Assembly: GCA_903921945.1 (NCBI GenBank)
Contig: CAIXSC010001012.1
Span: 1 to 5,218 of the forward strand
Length of the DNA stretch: 5,218 nucleotides
Source: an uncultured Planctomycetaceae bacterium
Lineage (GTDB): Bacteria; Planctomycetota; Planctomycetia; Pirellulales; Pirellulaceae
Reading direction: 5' to 3'
Below the pieces are notes generated by a model. It was not told where the DNA came from. It saw only the letters and a list, made by a program, of their open reading frames with translations, and did not search any database. This document shows, one piece after another, positions 1-5,159 of this stretch (positions are counted from its first letter, which is position 1; every line of letters starts with the position of its first letter). The translations under genes were made by a program, and so were the position numbers.

Positions 1-2
1 CC

Positions 3-302
3 GCCATCGGCGACCTGTATACGCCGAACGCTTACGATCGTGCCATCTCAATCCAGAAAGGCGACTGCTCGACCCATGGGCATTTCGCATCGCATTCCCT
101 TGAAACTTCGGCTTGGGTTGGCGCCGCACCCGTGGCCGCGCCGAATGATCTTATGGCGTTGGTGAGATTTCCTTTCAAAAACCGGCACGTTCGTGCGTGG
201 CTTGGGTCACGCACTCTTTTTGGTTCTCACAGAGCTACAGAGCTACAGAGCTACAGAGCTACAGAGCCACGGAGACAGAAGGAATTCATCACTTCGCGTT
301 GA
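3..302 (+). other. Open frame at left edge; possible decayed gene tail (integrase-like?)
   Basis: This frame enters from outside the window and stays open to a TGA at 300-302. Only the first 24 or so codons (3-74) look like coding sequence, with mostly G or C in third positions; after that the codon use loses its bias and the frame runs straight through the 8-bp tandem repeat, which is not protein-like. The first residues read AIGDLYTPNAYDRAI. From memory, the motif YTxxxYxRAI resembles a segment found in planctomycete tyrosine recombinases shortly before the catalytic HxLRH box, but no HxLRH, distal His/Trp box or Tyr nucleophile follows here. It may therefore be the broken end of an integrase or simply a chance open frame. 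I cannot decide between these, and the true upstream part is not visible. Confidence 0.2.
231..270. repeat. 8-bp tandem repeat, five copies
   Basis: Five head-to-tail copies of AGAGCTAC lie at 231-238, 239-246, 247-254, 255-262 and 263-270; the last copy has a T to C change (AGAGCCAC). The next bases, GGAGACAG, continue the purine-rich character with looser similarity. The array lies 18 bp past the stop codon of the minus-strand PD40 gene, so it falls in that gene's 3' flank. An 8-bp unit cannot keep a reading frame with a 3-nt period except over 24 bp, and the repeated peptide it makes in one frame (YRATELQS) is an artefact. The unit contains only the 4-bp palindrome AGCT and does not form a long hairpin, so it is not a good intrinsic terminator. 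Copy number may vary by replication slippage. Confidence 0.9.
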
Positions 303-1470
303 CGGCTACGGGTTGCCAGTAGGCGTGCATCGCGGCGTGGCCTGCGGGCACGTTGGTCAGGGCGTGCTCCTGGCGATCTGAAAGTCGCATCACAAACAGA
401 TTCCGCACGCCATCTCGTTTCGACCCGTAGACGATCCACTGGCCGTCGGGCGAAGGCTTCGGGTGATAATGAGTCGTGCCATCCACGGCGTTCGTCAGTC
501 GCTCGGGTTGGCCGTCGAGCGTGACTCGAAACAGTTCGACATTATTGCCGACCTTCGCGGTGTAAAAGACCGCTCGACCATCGACCGACCACACCGGCAC
601 ATCGCTGCTGCCACCGTGATAGTCGGGCACGTCGAGGAACTCGGTCACGCCTCGATAACCGCCTCGATCCGCGAGCTTCTTCAAGCCAGTCCCGTCCGCC
701 TTCACGATATGCGGATGACAGTCGTAGTGCTCGCCGGAAACGAATAGCACCCACTTCCCGTCAGGCGACCACGACGGAACGAACACAAACGGATGCCCCG
801 TCTGCACATGCATACGATTGGCGCCATCCGCGTCGGCCAGATAGACCTGATAGTTCTCGTGATACGAGATGCGAGAACCATCAGGCGAACTGCTAAAGCC
901 ATACGCGAAGCCGTTCGAGTTCCTCGTCAGGTCTGTCTTGTTGCGACCATCGCGGTCCATACGAAAGGGCTTCGAGTTGCCGCCGATCAACGCTGTGAAG
1001 CCCAGCTTCGTCGGATCGTTCGGCCAGAAGAACAACCCCGAATTGTAGAAGCTGACGCGTTCCACTCCGGTGACGTTGTCCGCTTTCCCGGTCGCCACAT
1101 CGACGAGATACGAATCCACCAACCAGCTTTCCGGCGTGAAGCGAAACGTCTTGTGCCGCTCTTCCCATTGAGCGTTCTCAGCACTCTCCCAACCTCGCAG
1201 CACAATCGCCGTTTGGCCATCAGGAGACCAACCTGCGAACTGCGTCCAAGTGCCGGCCTCGTTCACAAGTTCGCCAGCGATTGAACGCCTCGCGGCGCCA
1301 TCCGCTCGGACGACCATCGCGCGGTTCGTGCTGACGTTCACGTGCCGCCCGCCGGGCAAGTTCGTCCGGTGCTCGTTGTAACCAACCAACAGGAGCGACA
1401 TGGGCGGCTCGTTGGCAAGCGCCGAGCCGCTCAGCGCCAGCAGCAGGCATGTGACCAGAATGCTCTTCAT
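289..1470 (-). CDS. Exported TolB/PD40-like beta-propeller protein
   Basis: The gene encodes 393 aa starting at MKSILVTCLL. This start is preferred over an ATG 14 codons upstream (1510-1512) because it begins a clean signal peptide (hydrophobic residues 4-14, cleavage after SALA, residue 19) and has GGAGAGG 10 nt upstream. The mature part carries WD40-like PD40 repeats, visible as W/PS-SPDG cores near residues 80-90 (GWSPDGQTAIV), 193-203 (SSSPDGSRISY), 232-243 (PSWSPDGKWVLF), 292-303 (PVWSVDGRAVFY) and 338-348 (KPSPDGQWIVY). The strands before several of these match the (I/V)-x-x-x-(D/N)xDG pattern, for example MDRDGRN at 171-177 and IVKADGTG at 255-262. This is the fold of the TolB C-terminal propeller, but there is no TolB N-terminal domain and no peptidase S9 catalytic domain. 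A periplasmic binding or scaffolding role is inferred; the ligand is unknown. It stands alone on the minus strand and I see no clear terminator after it. Confidence 0.85.
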   Translation of the reverse strand: MKSILVTCLLLALSGSALANEPPMSLLLVGYNEHRTNLPGGRHVNVSTNRAMVVRADGAARRSIAGELVNEAGTWTQFAGWSPDGQTAIVLRGWESAENAQWEERHKTFRFTPESWLVDSYLVDVATGKADNVTGVERVSFYNSGLFFWPNDPTKLGFTALIGGNSKPFRMDRDGRNKTDLTRNSNGFAYGFSSSPDGSRISYHENYQVYLADADGANRMHVQTGHPFVFVPSWSPDGKWVLFVSGEHYDCHPHIVKADGTGLKKLADRGGYRGVTEFLDVPDYHGGSSDVPVWSVDGRAVFYTAKVGNNVELFRVTLDGQPERLTNAVDGTTHYHPKPSPDGQWIVYGSKRDGVRNLFVMRLSDRQEHALTNVPAGHAAMHAYWQPVAVNAK

Positions 1471-1714
1471 CGCTGATCGGCCTCTCCAAACTGAATGCCG
1501 GGTCAATTGCATAACTTCCCTTTGAACATCCCGACGGATGATTACGGCAGCGCTTTGCCGACGTTAGCCAACGTTACCATGCGGAACCATGTCGGAGACA
1601 TTCCGTCTTGCGTTGCGGTCGACTTCCCTTCGCGTAACCGGATCAAGTCCAGTTCGTTTCAACGTATCCATGGACGGCAACTTTGAGCAACCGTCAGCAA
1701 CTCCCGAAACCGGT
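1471..1714. other. Intergenic stretch with no gene recognised
   Basis: This is the 5' flank of the minus-strand PD40 gene. I found no credible reading frame on either strand: the plus-strand ATG frame at 1495-1686 has no family resemblance, no ribosome binding site and weak codon bias. The only secondary structure is a 5-bp hairpin, ACGTT/AACGT with loop AGCC (1561-1574), too short to interpret. The promoter of the PD40 gene should lie in this stretch, but I could not pick out boxes with any confidence. Confidence 0.5.
1481..1487 (-). promoter_or_regulatory. Ribosome binding site of the PD40-like gene
   Basis: Read on the minus strand this is GGAGAGG, ending 10 nt before the ATG at 1470. It decides the start: the alternative ATG at 1512 lies upstream of this site and would add a 14-residue extension, rich in Arg, in front of an otherwise typical signal peptide. 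Confidence 0.6.
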
Positions 1715-1915
1715 TTAGCTCAGTAGTTCCGGGATGACGCGGGCGCGTGTAAGGTCGGGGTCCGTCAGAGTTTCGTTGCGGCCGTCGTGATCGTAGGTCA
1801 GACGTTGGTGATCGAGGCCGAGGCAATGGAGCAGGGTCGCGTGCAGGTCGTGCATCGAGAGCCGCATCACCCCTCGGCGGCGGTGATTGTGACCATTCGC
1901 TTCTTGAGGAGCACT
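1715..1915 (-). pseudogene. Detached C-terminal fragment of a DUF1501 protein
   Basis: On the minus strand, from 1855 down to the TAA at 1717-1715, the translation reads MHDLHATLLHCLGLDH, then QRLTYDHDGRNETLTD, then PDLTRARVIPELLS and stop. This is the characteristic carboxy end of planctomycete DUF1501 proteins (alkaline phosphatase-like superfamily, usually paired with a DUF1549/PSD1 cytochrome-type gene), where HDLHAT-LLH-LGLDH-RLTY--GR---LTD is strongly conserved and VI-ELL- closes the protein. The frame stays open upstream to a TAG at 1918-1916, but residues encoded by 1868-1915 (APQEANGHNHRRRG) do not resemble the family, and the family's preceding GG-VKGG/TDE segment is absent. About 46 residues of a protein usually several hundred residues long remain. 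No stop or frameshift lies inside the retained part, so loss of the rest may be recent, by deletion or rearrangement. I see no ribosome binding site for the internal ATG at 1855, and translation of the fragment alone is doubtful. Confidence 0.7.
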
Positions 1916-1940
1916 CTAAATTTCCTTCAAAGGAATCTAG
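1916..1940. promoter_or_regulatory. Imperfect dyad upstream of the small ORF
   Basis: TTCCTT (1922-1927) and AAGGAA (1930-1935) form an inverted repeat around CA, and the flanking CTA (1916-1918) and TAG (1938-1940) extend a loose symmetry to 25 bp. It ends four bases before the Shine-Dalgarno of the 58-codon ORF. Its AT-richness differs from the surroundings, and its position suits an operator or a structured leader, but no regulator is identified and chance is possible. It also coincides with the end of the open frame of the DUF1501 remnant on the other strand. Confidence 0.3.
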
Positions 1941-1944
1941 CTGC

Positions 1945-1949
1945 GGGAG
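1945..1949 (+). promoter_or_regulatory. Ribosome binding site of the 58-aa ORF
   Basis: GGGAG lies six bases before the ATG at 1956. This spacing is close to ideal and is the main reason for treating the short ORF as a gene candidate and not as noise. Confidence 0.4.
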
Positions 1950-1955
1950 TCCGCG

Positions 1956-2132
1956 ATGTCTCTCAGTGCTGTTGTCGTCTCTGCCAAGCCATCCGCGACG
2001 CCCAACCTGTATCCGCTAGACACTCGCGACTGCCGCTCTCGCACCGCGGGATTGTCCTGCGTCTTGGCCGAGCGGGTCGGCCAGCCGACGTTTGCCGCCT
2101 GTTCCGGTTGTGAGACCTCGATCAGCCGCTAA
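1956..2132 (+). CDS. Hypothetical 58-aa protein with four cysteines
   Basis: I do not recognise this as a named family. The ORF runs ATG to TAA for 58 codons. GGGAG at 1945-1949 gives a good Shine-Dalgarno with a 6-nt spacer. Third positions are mostly G or C (for example the run GCC AAG CCA TCC GCG ACG CCC AAC CTG), unlike typical out-of-frame noise. The product has no signal peptide or membrane segment. Four cysteines, C26, C35, C49 and C52, follow the pattern C-x8-C-x13-C-x2-C, the last pair being CSGC; this spacing could bind a metal such as zinc. The pattern vaguely resembles short Cys motifs I recall at planctomycete protein termini, but this is a weak impression. It sits 123 bp before the outer-membrane barrel gene on the same strand and could be co-transcribed with it. 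Alternatives are a decayed gene end or a chance ORF. Confidence 0.4.
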   Translation: MSLSAVVVSAKPSATPNLYPLDTRDCRSRTAGLSCVLAERVGQPTFAACSGCETSISR

Positions 2133-2192
2133 GCATGGTATTGCACATCCTTCCACTAGGCGGGGTCTACCGCTGCAGTCGATACCTTCGAT

Positions 2193-2212
2193 GGGAAGCG
2201 TAAAACGCTCCC
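2193..2212 (+). terminator. Bulged hairpin upstream of the barrel gene
   Basis: AGCGT (2197-2201) pairs with ACGCT (2205-2209) around an AAA loop, and GGG (2193-2195) pairs with CCC (2210-2212), leaving one bulged A at 2196: eight base pairs in all. No U-tract follows (AAGCCCGCTCTTTGG), so it is a poor intrinsic terminator. It may end the transcript of the small ORF or be structure in the 5' leader of the barrel gene, 43 bases before its start codon. Confidence 0.3.
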
Positions 2213-2239
2213 AAGCCCGCTCTTTGGAACTCGTTTCTC

Positions 2240-2246
2240 GGAAGGA
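2240..2246 (+). promoter_or_regulatory. Ribosome binding site of the barrel gene
   Basis: GGAAGGA ends nine bases before the ATG at 2256. It supports that start, which also gives a complete signal peptide. Confidence 0.6.
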
Positions 2247-2255
2247 TTCCTGGAA

Positions 2256-3284
2256 ATGCCTCGCTCATGTCGACAGGGACGTTGGATTCTGGCGGTTTGC
2301 GCGTGGCTGATCTCCGCGTCAAGTTTTCCGACTGGCACCGCCGCCGAAGATGAGTCGTGGTTCGACCTACCGCCGACGGATGCCATTCGCTGGACGGCCT
2401 CTGCTGACACGATGATCCTGCACCGCAGCAGCGCGGACTCGGCACCCATCCTGTGGCAGAACTATCTCGGCGCCGACCCTGGCCCGGTGGTGTTCAACGC
2501 CCGCGATTTTCAATTCGATCTTGCCGCCGGTCCCGATCTCCGACTGATCCGCCATGGCGACAATTGCGATGTCGAGGTGCGTTACTTTCAAATCGATGGC
2601 TGGTCCGCCTCCAGACAGTTGGAGGGGACATTCGGAATGGCCATCGACACGTTCGGCCGAGCCACAGGAACGATGGATCCGCTCTTGACCTACGGCTCCC
2701 GACTCCACAACGTCGAAGTCAACCTGCGGCGGCCCGCGAACGAATGGTTGACCGTCGTGGCCGGTTTCCGCTGGCTGCGATTGGACGAGACGTATGTGGC
2801 TGATCAGATAAGCCCTTTTGCGTTCATGTTCAATAATGACATCGTGCGCGTGGTGGGGAGCTACCAAACGGTCAACAATCTCTATGGATTCCAGGTGGGC
2901 GGAGACGCCATGCTCTTCGAACGTCCGCGCTGGCGACTCGACGGATTTCTCCGCGCCGGCATCTTCGCCAACGACGCGAACCAACAGATGGGCTGGGCGA
3001 GCGAGAACAACTATTTCGGTCCACCTTACGGAGTATCGGGCGGCAATACCTTGCCAGCGTTTGTGGGCGAAACGGGGCTTAAGCTGTCGTATCGACTGAC
3101 CGCGAACGTCTCCTTGCAAGCTGGCTATCAAGTGATGTGGCTGGAAGGGGTCGGTCTGGCTCCGAACCAGTTCGCAAATACCGATTTTGGAGTCTTCCCA
3201 CCCAACAATACGCCTGTCACCCGTGTCGACTCGGGCGGCATTTTCTACCATGGCGCTTCGTTCGGGATGACCGTCTCTTGGTGA
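2256..3284 (+). CDS. Planctomycete outer-membrane beta-barrel protein (BBP7-like)
   Basis: The gene encodes 342 aa. The N-terminus is a signal peptide: basic residues R3, R6 and R9, a hydrophobic stretch 10-22, and likely cleavage after GTA or GTAA (residue 29 or 30) before EDES. The mature protein is built from alternating-residue amphipathic strands rich in aromatics and Gly, for example residues 146-156 (YGSRLHNVEVN), 164-175 (WLTVVAGFRWLR), 209-220 (LYGFQVGGDAML), 226-237 (WRLDGFLRAGIF), 268-280 (AFVGETGLKLSYR) and 285-300. It ends ASFGMTVSW, with the aromatic C-terminal residue expected of proteins inserted by the Bam complex. The opening WFDL-SAD-MILHRS, the central N-L-VE-N-RR followed by GFR-L-L-E, and the late GYQ-MWLEGVGLAPNQ resemble the large family of planctomycete barrel proteins annotated BBP7. 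Function is unknown; pore, adhesin or structural roles are all possible. The family name is from recall, while the fold class is well supported by sequence. It is followed by a hairpin cluster and then the sulfatase gene 227 bp away. Confidence 0.8.
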   Translation: MPRSCRQGRWILAVCAWLISASSFPTGTAAEDESWFDLPPTDAIRWTASADTMILHRSSADSAPILWQNYLGADPGPVVFNARDFQFDLAAGPDLRLIRHGDNCDVEVRYFQIDGWSASRQLEGTFGMAIDTFGRATGTMDPLLTYGSRLHNVEVNLRRPANEWLTVVAGFRWLRLDETYVADQISPFAFMFNNDIVRVVGSYQTVNNLYGFQVGGDAMLFERPRWRLDGFLRAGIFANDANQQMGWASENNYFGPPYGVSGGNTLPAFVGETGLKLSYRLTANVSLQAGYQVMWLEGVGLAPNQFANTDFGVFPPNNTPVTRVDSGGIFYHGASFGMTVSW

Positions 3285-3355
3285 CGCGCATCGGAGATGA
3301 CGAGGCTTACGGCGGTAAGTCGTTGATGCGACGAATGGCAACGGCTTAGAGGTCG

Positions 3356-3376
3356 CGACGGACAAGATGTCCGTCG
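3356..3376. repeat. Perfect 8-bp inverted repeat (hairpin 1 of 3)
   Basis: CGACGGAC (3356-3363) and GTCCGTCG (3369-3376) are fully complementary around the loop AAGAT; a G-T pair (3355/3377) can extend it. It lies 71 bp after the barrel gene stop. It has no run of T after it (ACGAAAAGG), though the opposite strand has TTTT after TACG, so on the minus strand it could act as a weak terminator. I recall near-identical GACGGAC...GTCCGTC palindromes scattered between genes in planctomycete genomes, so it may be a dispersed repeat and not a site specific to this locus. Confidence 0.6.
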
Positions 3377-3396
3377 TACGAAAAGGTCAAGCTCGA

Positions 3397-3421
3397 GCGG
3401 CCCAATGGCCGCCTTCCTCTT
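3397..3421 (+). terminator. Candidate terminator after the barrel gene (hairpin 2 of 3)
   Basis: GCGGCC (3397-3402) pairs with GGCCGC (3407-3412) around the loop CAAT, a six-pair all-GC stem, followed by the pyrimidine-rich CTTCCTCTTT. The T-run is interrupted, so efficiency is uncertain. Its position, 112 bp past the barrel stop and 91 bp before the sulfatase start, suits separating the two transcription units. Confidence 0.45.
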
Positions 3422-3431
3422 TGAGAGTTCG

Positions 3432-3447
3432 CGGGGTACCAACCCCG
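3432..3447. repeat. Perfect 6-bp hairpin (hairpin 3 of 3)
   Basis: CGGGGT (3432-3437) pairs with ACCCCG (3442-3447) around the loop ACCA; the following bases are ATTTC. It is 64 bp upstream of the sulfatase start codon and could be a second termination element or structure in the sulfatase leader. Confidence 0.45.
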
Positions 3448-3511
3448 ATTTCAGCGGGAACTGGTACGATGCGACTCGGCCGTCCCGTCCGCCGCTGGAG
3501 TTTTTCCGCCG

Positions 3512-4867
3512 ATGCCCCGTCGCGTTGCTCTCGTCGTTTCTTTCGTCGCTGGCCTCGTTCTATTCCACGCTATCGTGCTCGCGGCCGATCCGCCCCGTCC
3601 CAACATCGTGCTGATCATGGCGGACGATCTCGGCTATGGCGACGTTGGCTGGCACGGTAGCCCCTACAAAACGCCCCATCTCGATCAACTGGCCCGTGCC
3701 GGCGTGCGTTTGGAACAGCATTACAGCTTGCCGGTGTGCAGTCCCACGCGTTCGGCTCTGCTGAGCGGCCGGTTCAATAGCCGTTTTGGCTGCACCAACC
3801 CGGTCAATCAGCGCGTCTATCCGTTGGAGACGGTCACACTGGCTGCGGCCTTGCAATCGGTTGGTTACGAAACCGCGCTGATTGGAAAATGGCACCTCGG
3901 TTCCAAGCCGGAATGGGGCCCGCAGCATTTCGGCTTCGACCATTCCTATGGATCGCTGGCCGGCGGCGTCACCTCATACTCGCATGTCTATAAGACGGGC
4001 GAGTTCTCGCAAACTTGGCATCGTAACGGCCAGTGGATCACCGAGGACGGTCACGTGACCGACCTGCTAACCCGCGAGGCGGTGCAGTTCATCGAGAAGA
4101 AGCGGGCGGAGCCTTTCTTTCTGTACGTGCCGTACACCGCCGTCCACTTGCCCATCGACGAACCGCGGGAGTGGCTGGACAAATATGCGGGGGAACCAGA
4201 CCCTGGCGTGCGGCAGTACGGCGCCTGCGTTTCCCACCTGGACGATGGCGTGGGCAAGATTGTCGCGGCGCTCGACCGCGCGGGCGTGCGACAGCACACG
4301 ATTCTGGTCTTTCTTTCGGACAATGGCGGCTCGACAGGCACTCAGAACTATGATCCCCAGTACCGGGGCACTCATCCATCGTTCTCGATCCCCGCTCGCA
4401 ACGGCCTGCTGCGCGGCAAGAAAGGGCAAGTGTACGAGGGAGGGATTCGAACGCCGGCACTCGTATCCTGGCCTGGCAAATTGCCCGCGCGCGACGAACT
4501 ATCGCCCATTCATGTCGCCGACTGGTTCCCCACGTTCGCGACGCTGGCCGGGTACCGCCCACCTCGTGACTTGAAGTGGGATGGATCCGATCGCTGGCCC
4601 ACGCTTGTCGGCGCCGCGAAGCCGGCTGACCGGGTTCTGTATTGGCTCGGGCCTGGAGGCAACAGCCACGCACTGCGCCAGGGAAACTTCGTGCTGATCG
4701 GGCATAAGGGCAAAGCCGATGAGCTCTACGATTTGGCGGCCGATCCATCACAGAAGCAGGATTTGGCAAGCGAGCGACCAGCGGTCGTTCAACAACTGAA
4801 CGAAGTCCTCCGGCGAGTCCGCCAATCGGACAACGACGCCAAGGTTGGGATGGCTCCCGGAAGTTAA
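3512..4867 (+). CDS. Secreted family S1 sulfatase (Cys-type, formylglycine)
   Basis: The gene encodes 451 aa, a usual length for the family. It hydrolyses sulfate esters, probably on sulfated polysaccharides or glycosaminoglycan-like substrates; the exact substrate cannot be read from the sequence. Residues 1-24 are a signal peptide (RR at 3-4, hydrophobic 5-23, cleavage after VLA), so it acts in the periplasm or outside. The catalytic domain opens with PNIVLIMADDLGYGD (30-44), giving metal ligands D38 and D39. C76 of C-S-P-T-R (76-80) is the residue converted to formylglycine, with R80 as partner. GKWHLG (125-130) supplies K126 and H128, H212 lies in AVHLP, D270 and N271 in LSDNGG complete the metal site, and K304 precedes YEGGIRTP (308-315). 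The C-terminal subdomain ends with ELYDLAADPSQKQDLA (404-419). No key residue is missing. Activity needs a maturation enzyme (FGE or an anaerobic sulfatase maturase) encoded elsewhere. GGAG at 3497-3500 is 11 nt from the ATG, a slightly long spacing. Confidence 0.95.
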   Translation: MPRRVALVVSFVAGLVLFHAIVLAADPPRPNIVLIMADDLGYGDVGWHGSPYKTPHLDQLARAGVRLEQHYSLPVCSPTRSALLSGRFNSRFGCTNPVNQRVYPLETVTLAAALQSVGYETALIGKWHLGSKPEWGPQHFGFDHSYGSLAGGVTSYSHVYKTGEFSQTWHRNGQWITEDGHVTDLLTREAVQFIEKKRAEPFFLYVPYTAVHLPIDEPREWLDKYAGEPDPGVRQYGACVSHLDDGVGKIVAALDRAGVRQHTILVFLSDNGGSTGTQNYDPQYRGTHPSFSIPARNGLLRGKKGQVYEGGIRTPALVSWPGKLPARDELSPIHVADWFPTFATLAGYRPPRDLKWDGSDRWPTLVGAAKPADRVLYWLGPGGNSHALRQGNFVLIGHKGKADELYDLAADPSQKQDLASERPAVVQQLNEVLRRVRQSDNDAKVGMAPGS

Positions 4868-4881
4868 CCTCCGCCCCCACA

Positions 4882-4894
4882 CGGCTCCCAGCCG
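4882..4894 (+). terminator. Weak hairpin after the sulfatase gene
   Basis: CGGCT (4882-4886) pairs with AGCCG (4890-4894) around CCC, 15 bp past the sulfatase stop codon. Only a short T-run (CTGTTT) follows a few bases later. The position fits a terminator, but the stem is short. Confidence 0.3.
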
Positions 4895-5127
4895 ACGCGA
4901 TCTGTTTCCCTCGAAATGGAAAGGGTCGCTACGCGGGCGCAGGTCGCGATCGGCCGGCGCCTCCGGATTAGCGGTAAACGCAATACCGTTCCATATTCCA
5001 TAAACCGATGCGGCTTGTGATGTTGTGTACCGGTTTCACGTGGCGTTCAGAGTCCGATCGTCAGCGTTGCTACGCGTGGCATGAACCCATGGCAGACAAG
5101 CGGGCGCAGCCATCGGTGTACCACGAA

Positions 5128-5159
5128 GAGCACGGAGAACGGAGAGCACGGAGAACGAA
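5128..5159. repeat. Purine-rich 16-bp direct repeat, two copies
   Basis: GAGCACGGAGAACGGA (5128-5143) is followed at once by GAGCACGGAGAACGAA (5144-5159), 15 of 16 bases identical. Each copy splits into two related 8-mers (GAGCACGG and AGAACGGA), and CCACGAA precedes the first copy. The CCACG/GCACGGAG character matches the intergenic CACGGAG-type repeats I recall from planctomycete and other environmental genomes. It shares the 8-bp period and purine-rich strand with the array at 231-270, though the units differ in sequence. Confidence 0.8.

Noticed and set aside
231..270. Tandem array as a CRISPR array
   Set aside because: The 8-bp units are contiguous with no spacers, and there are no cas genes in the window.
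1495..1686. 63-codon plus-strand ORF upstream of the DUF1501 fragment
   Set aside because: Weak codon bias, no Shine-Dalgarno and no similarity I can name. It overlaps the PD40 gene's leader region.
2367..3365. Long 332-codon open frame on the minus strand opposite the barrel gene
   Set aside because: It mirrors the barrel gene almost exactly, its translation has no family features, and the plus-strand frame has a signal peptide, ribosome binding site and barrel strands. High-GC codon bias leaves the opposite frame open.
2256..4867. Barrel protein and sulfatase as one SusCD-like or PUL operon
   Set aside because: The barrel is far too short for a SusC/TonB receptor, has no plug domain, there is no SusD, and a 227-bp gap with terminator-like hairpins separates the genes.
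4089..4880. 263-codon minus-strand open frame within the sulfatase
   Set aside because: It lies opposite a sulfatase with complete active-site motifs, and its Arg/Pro/Ser-rich translation is typical of a shadow frame.
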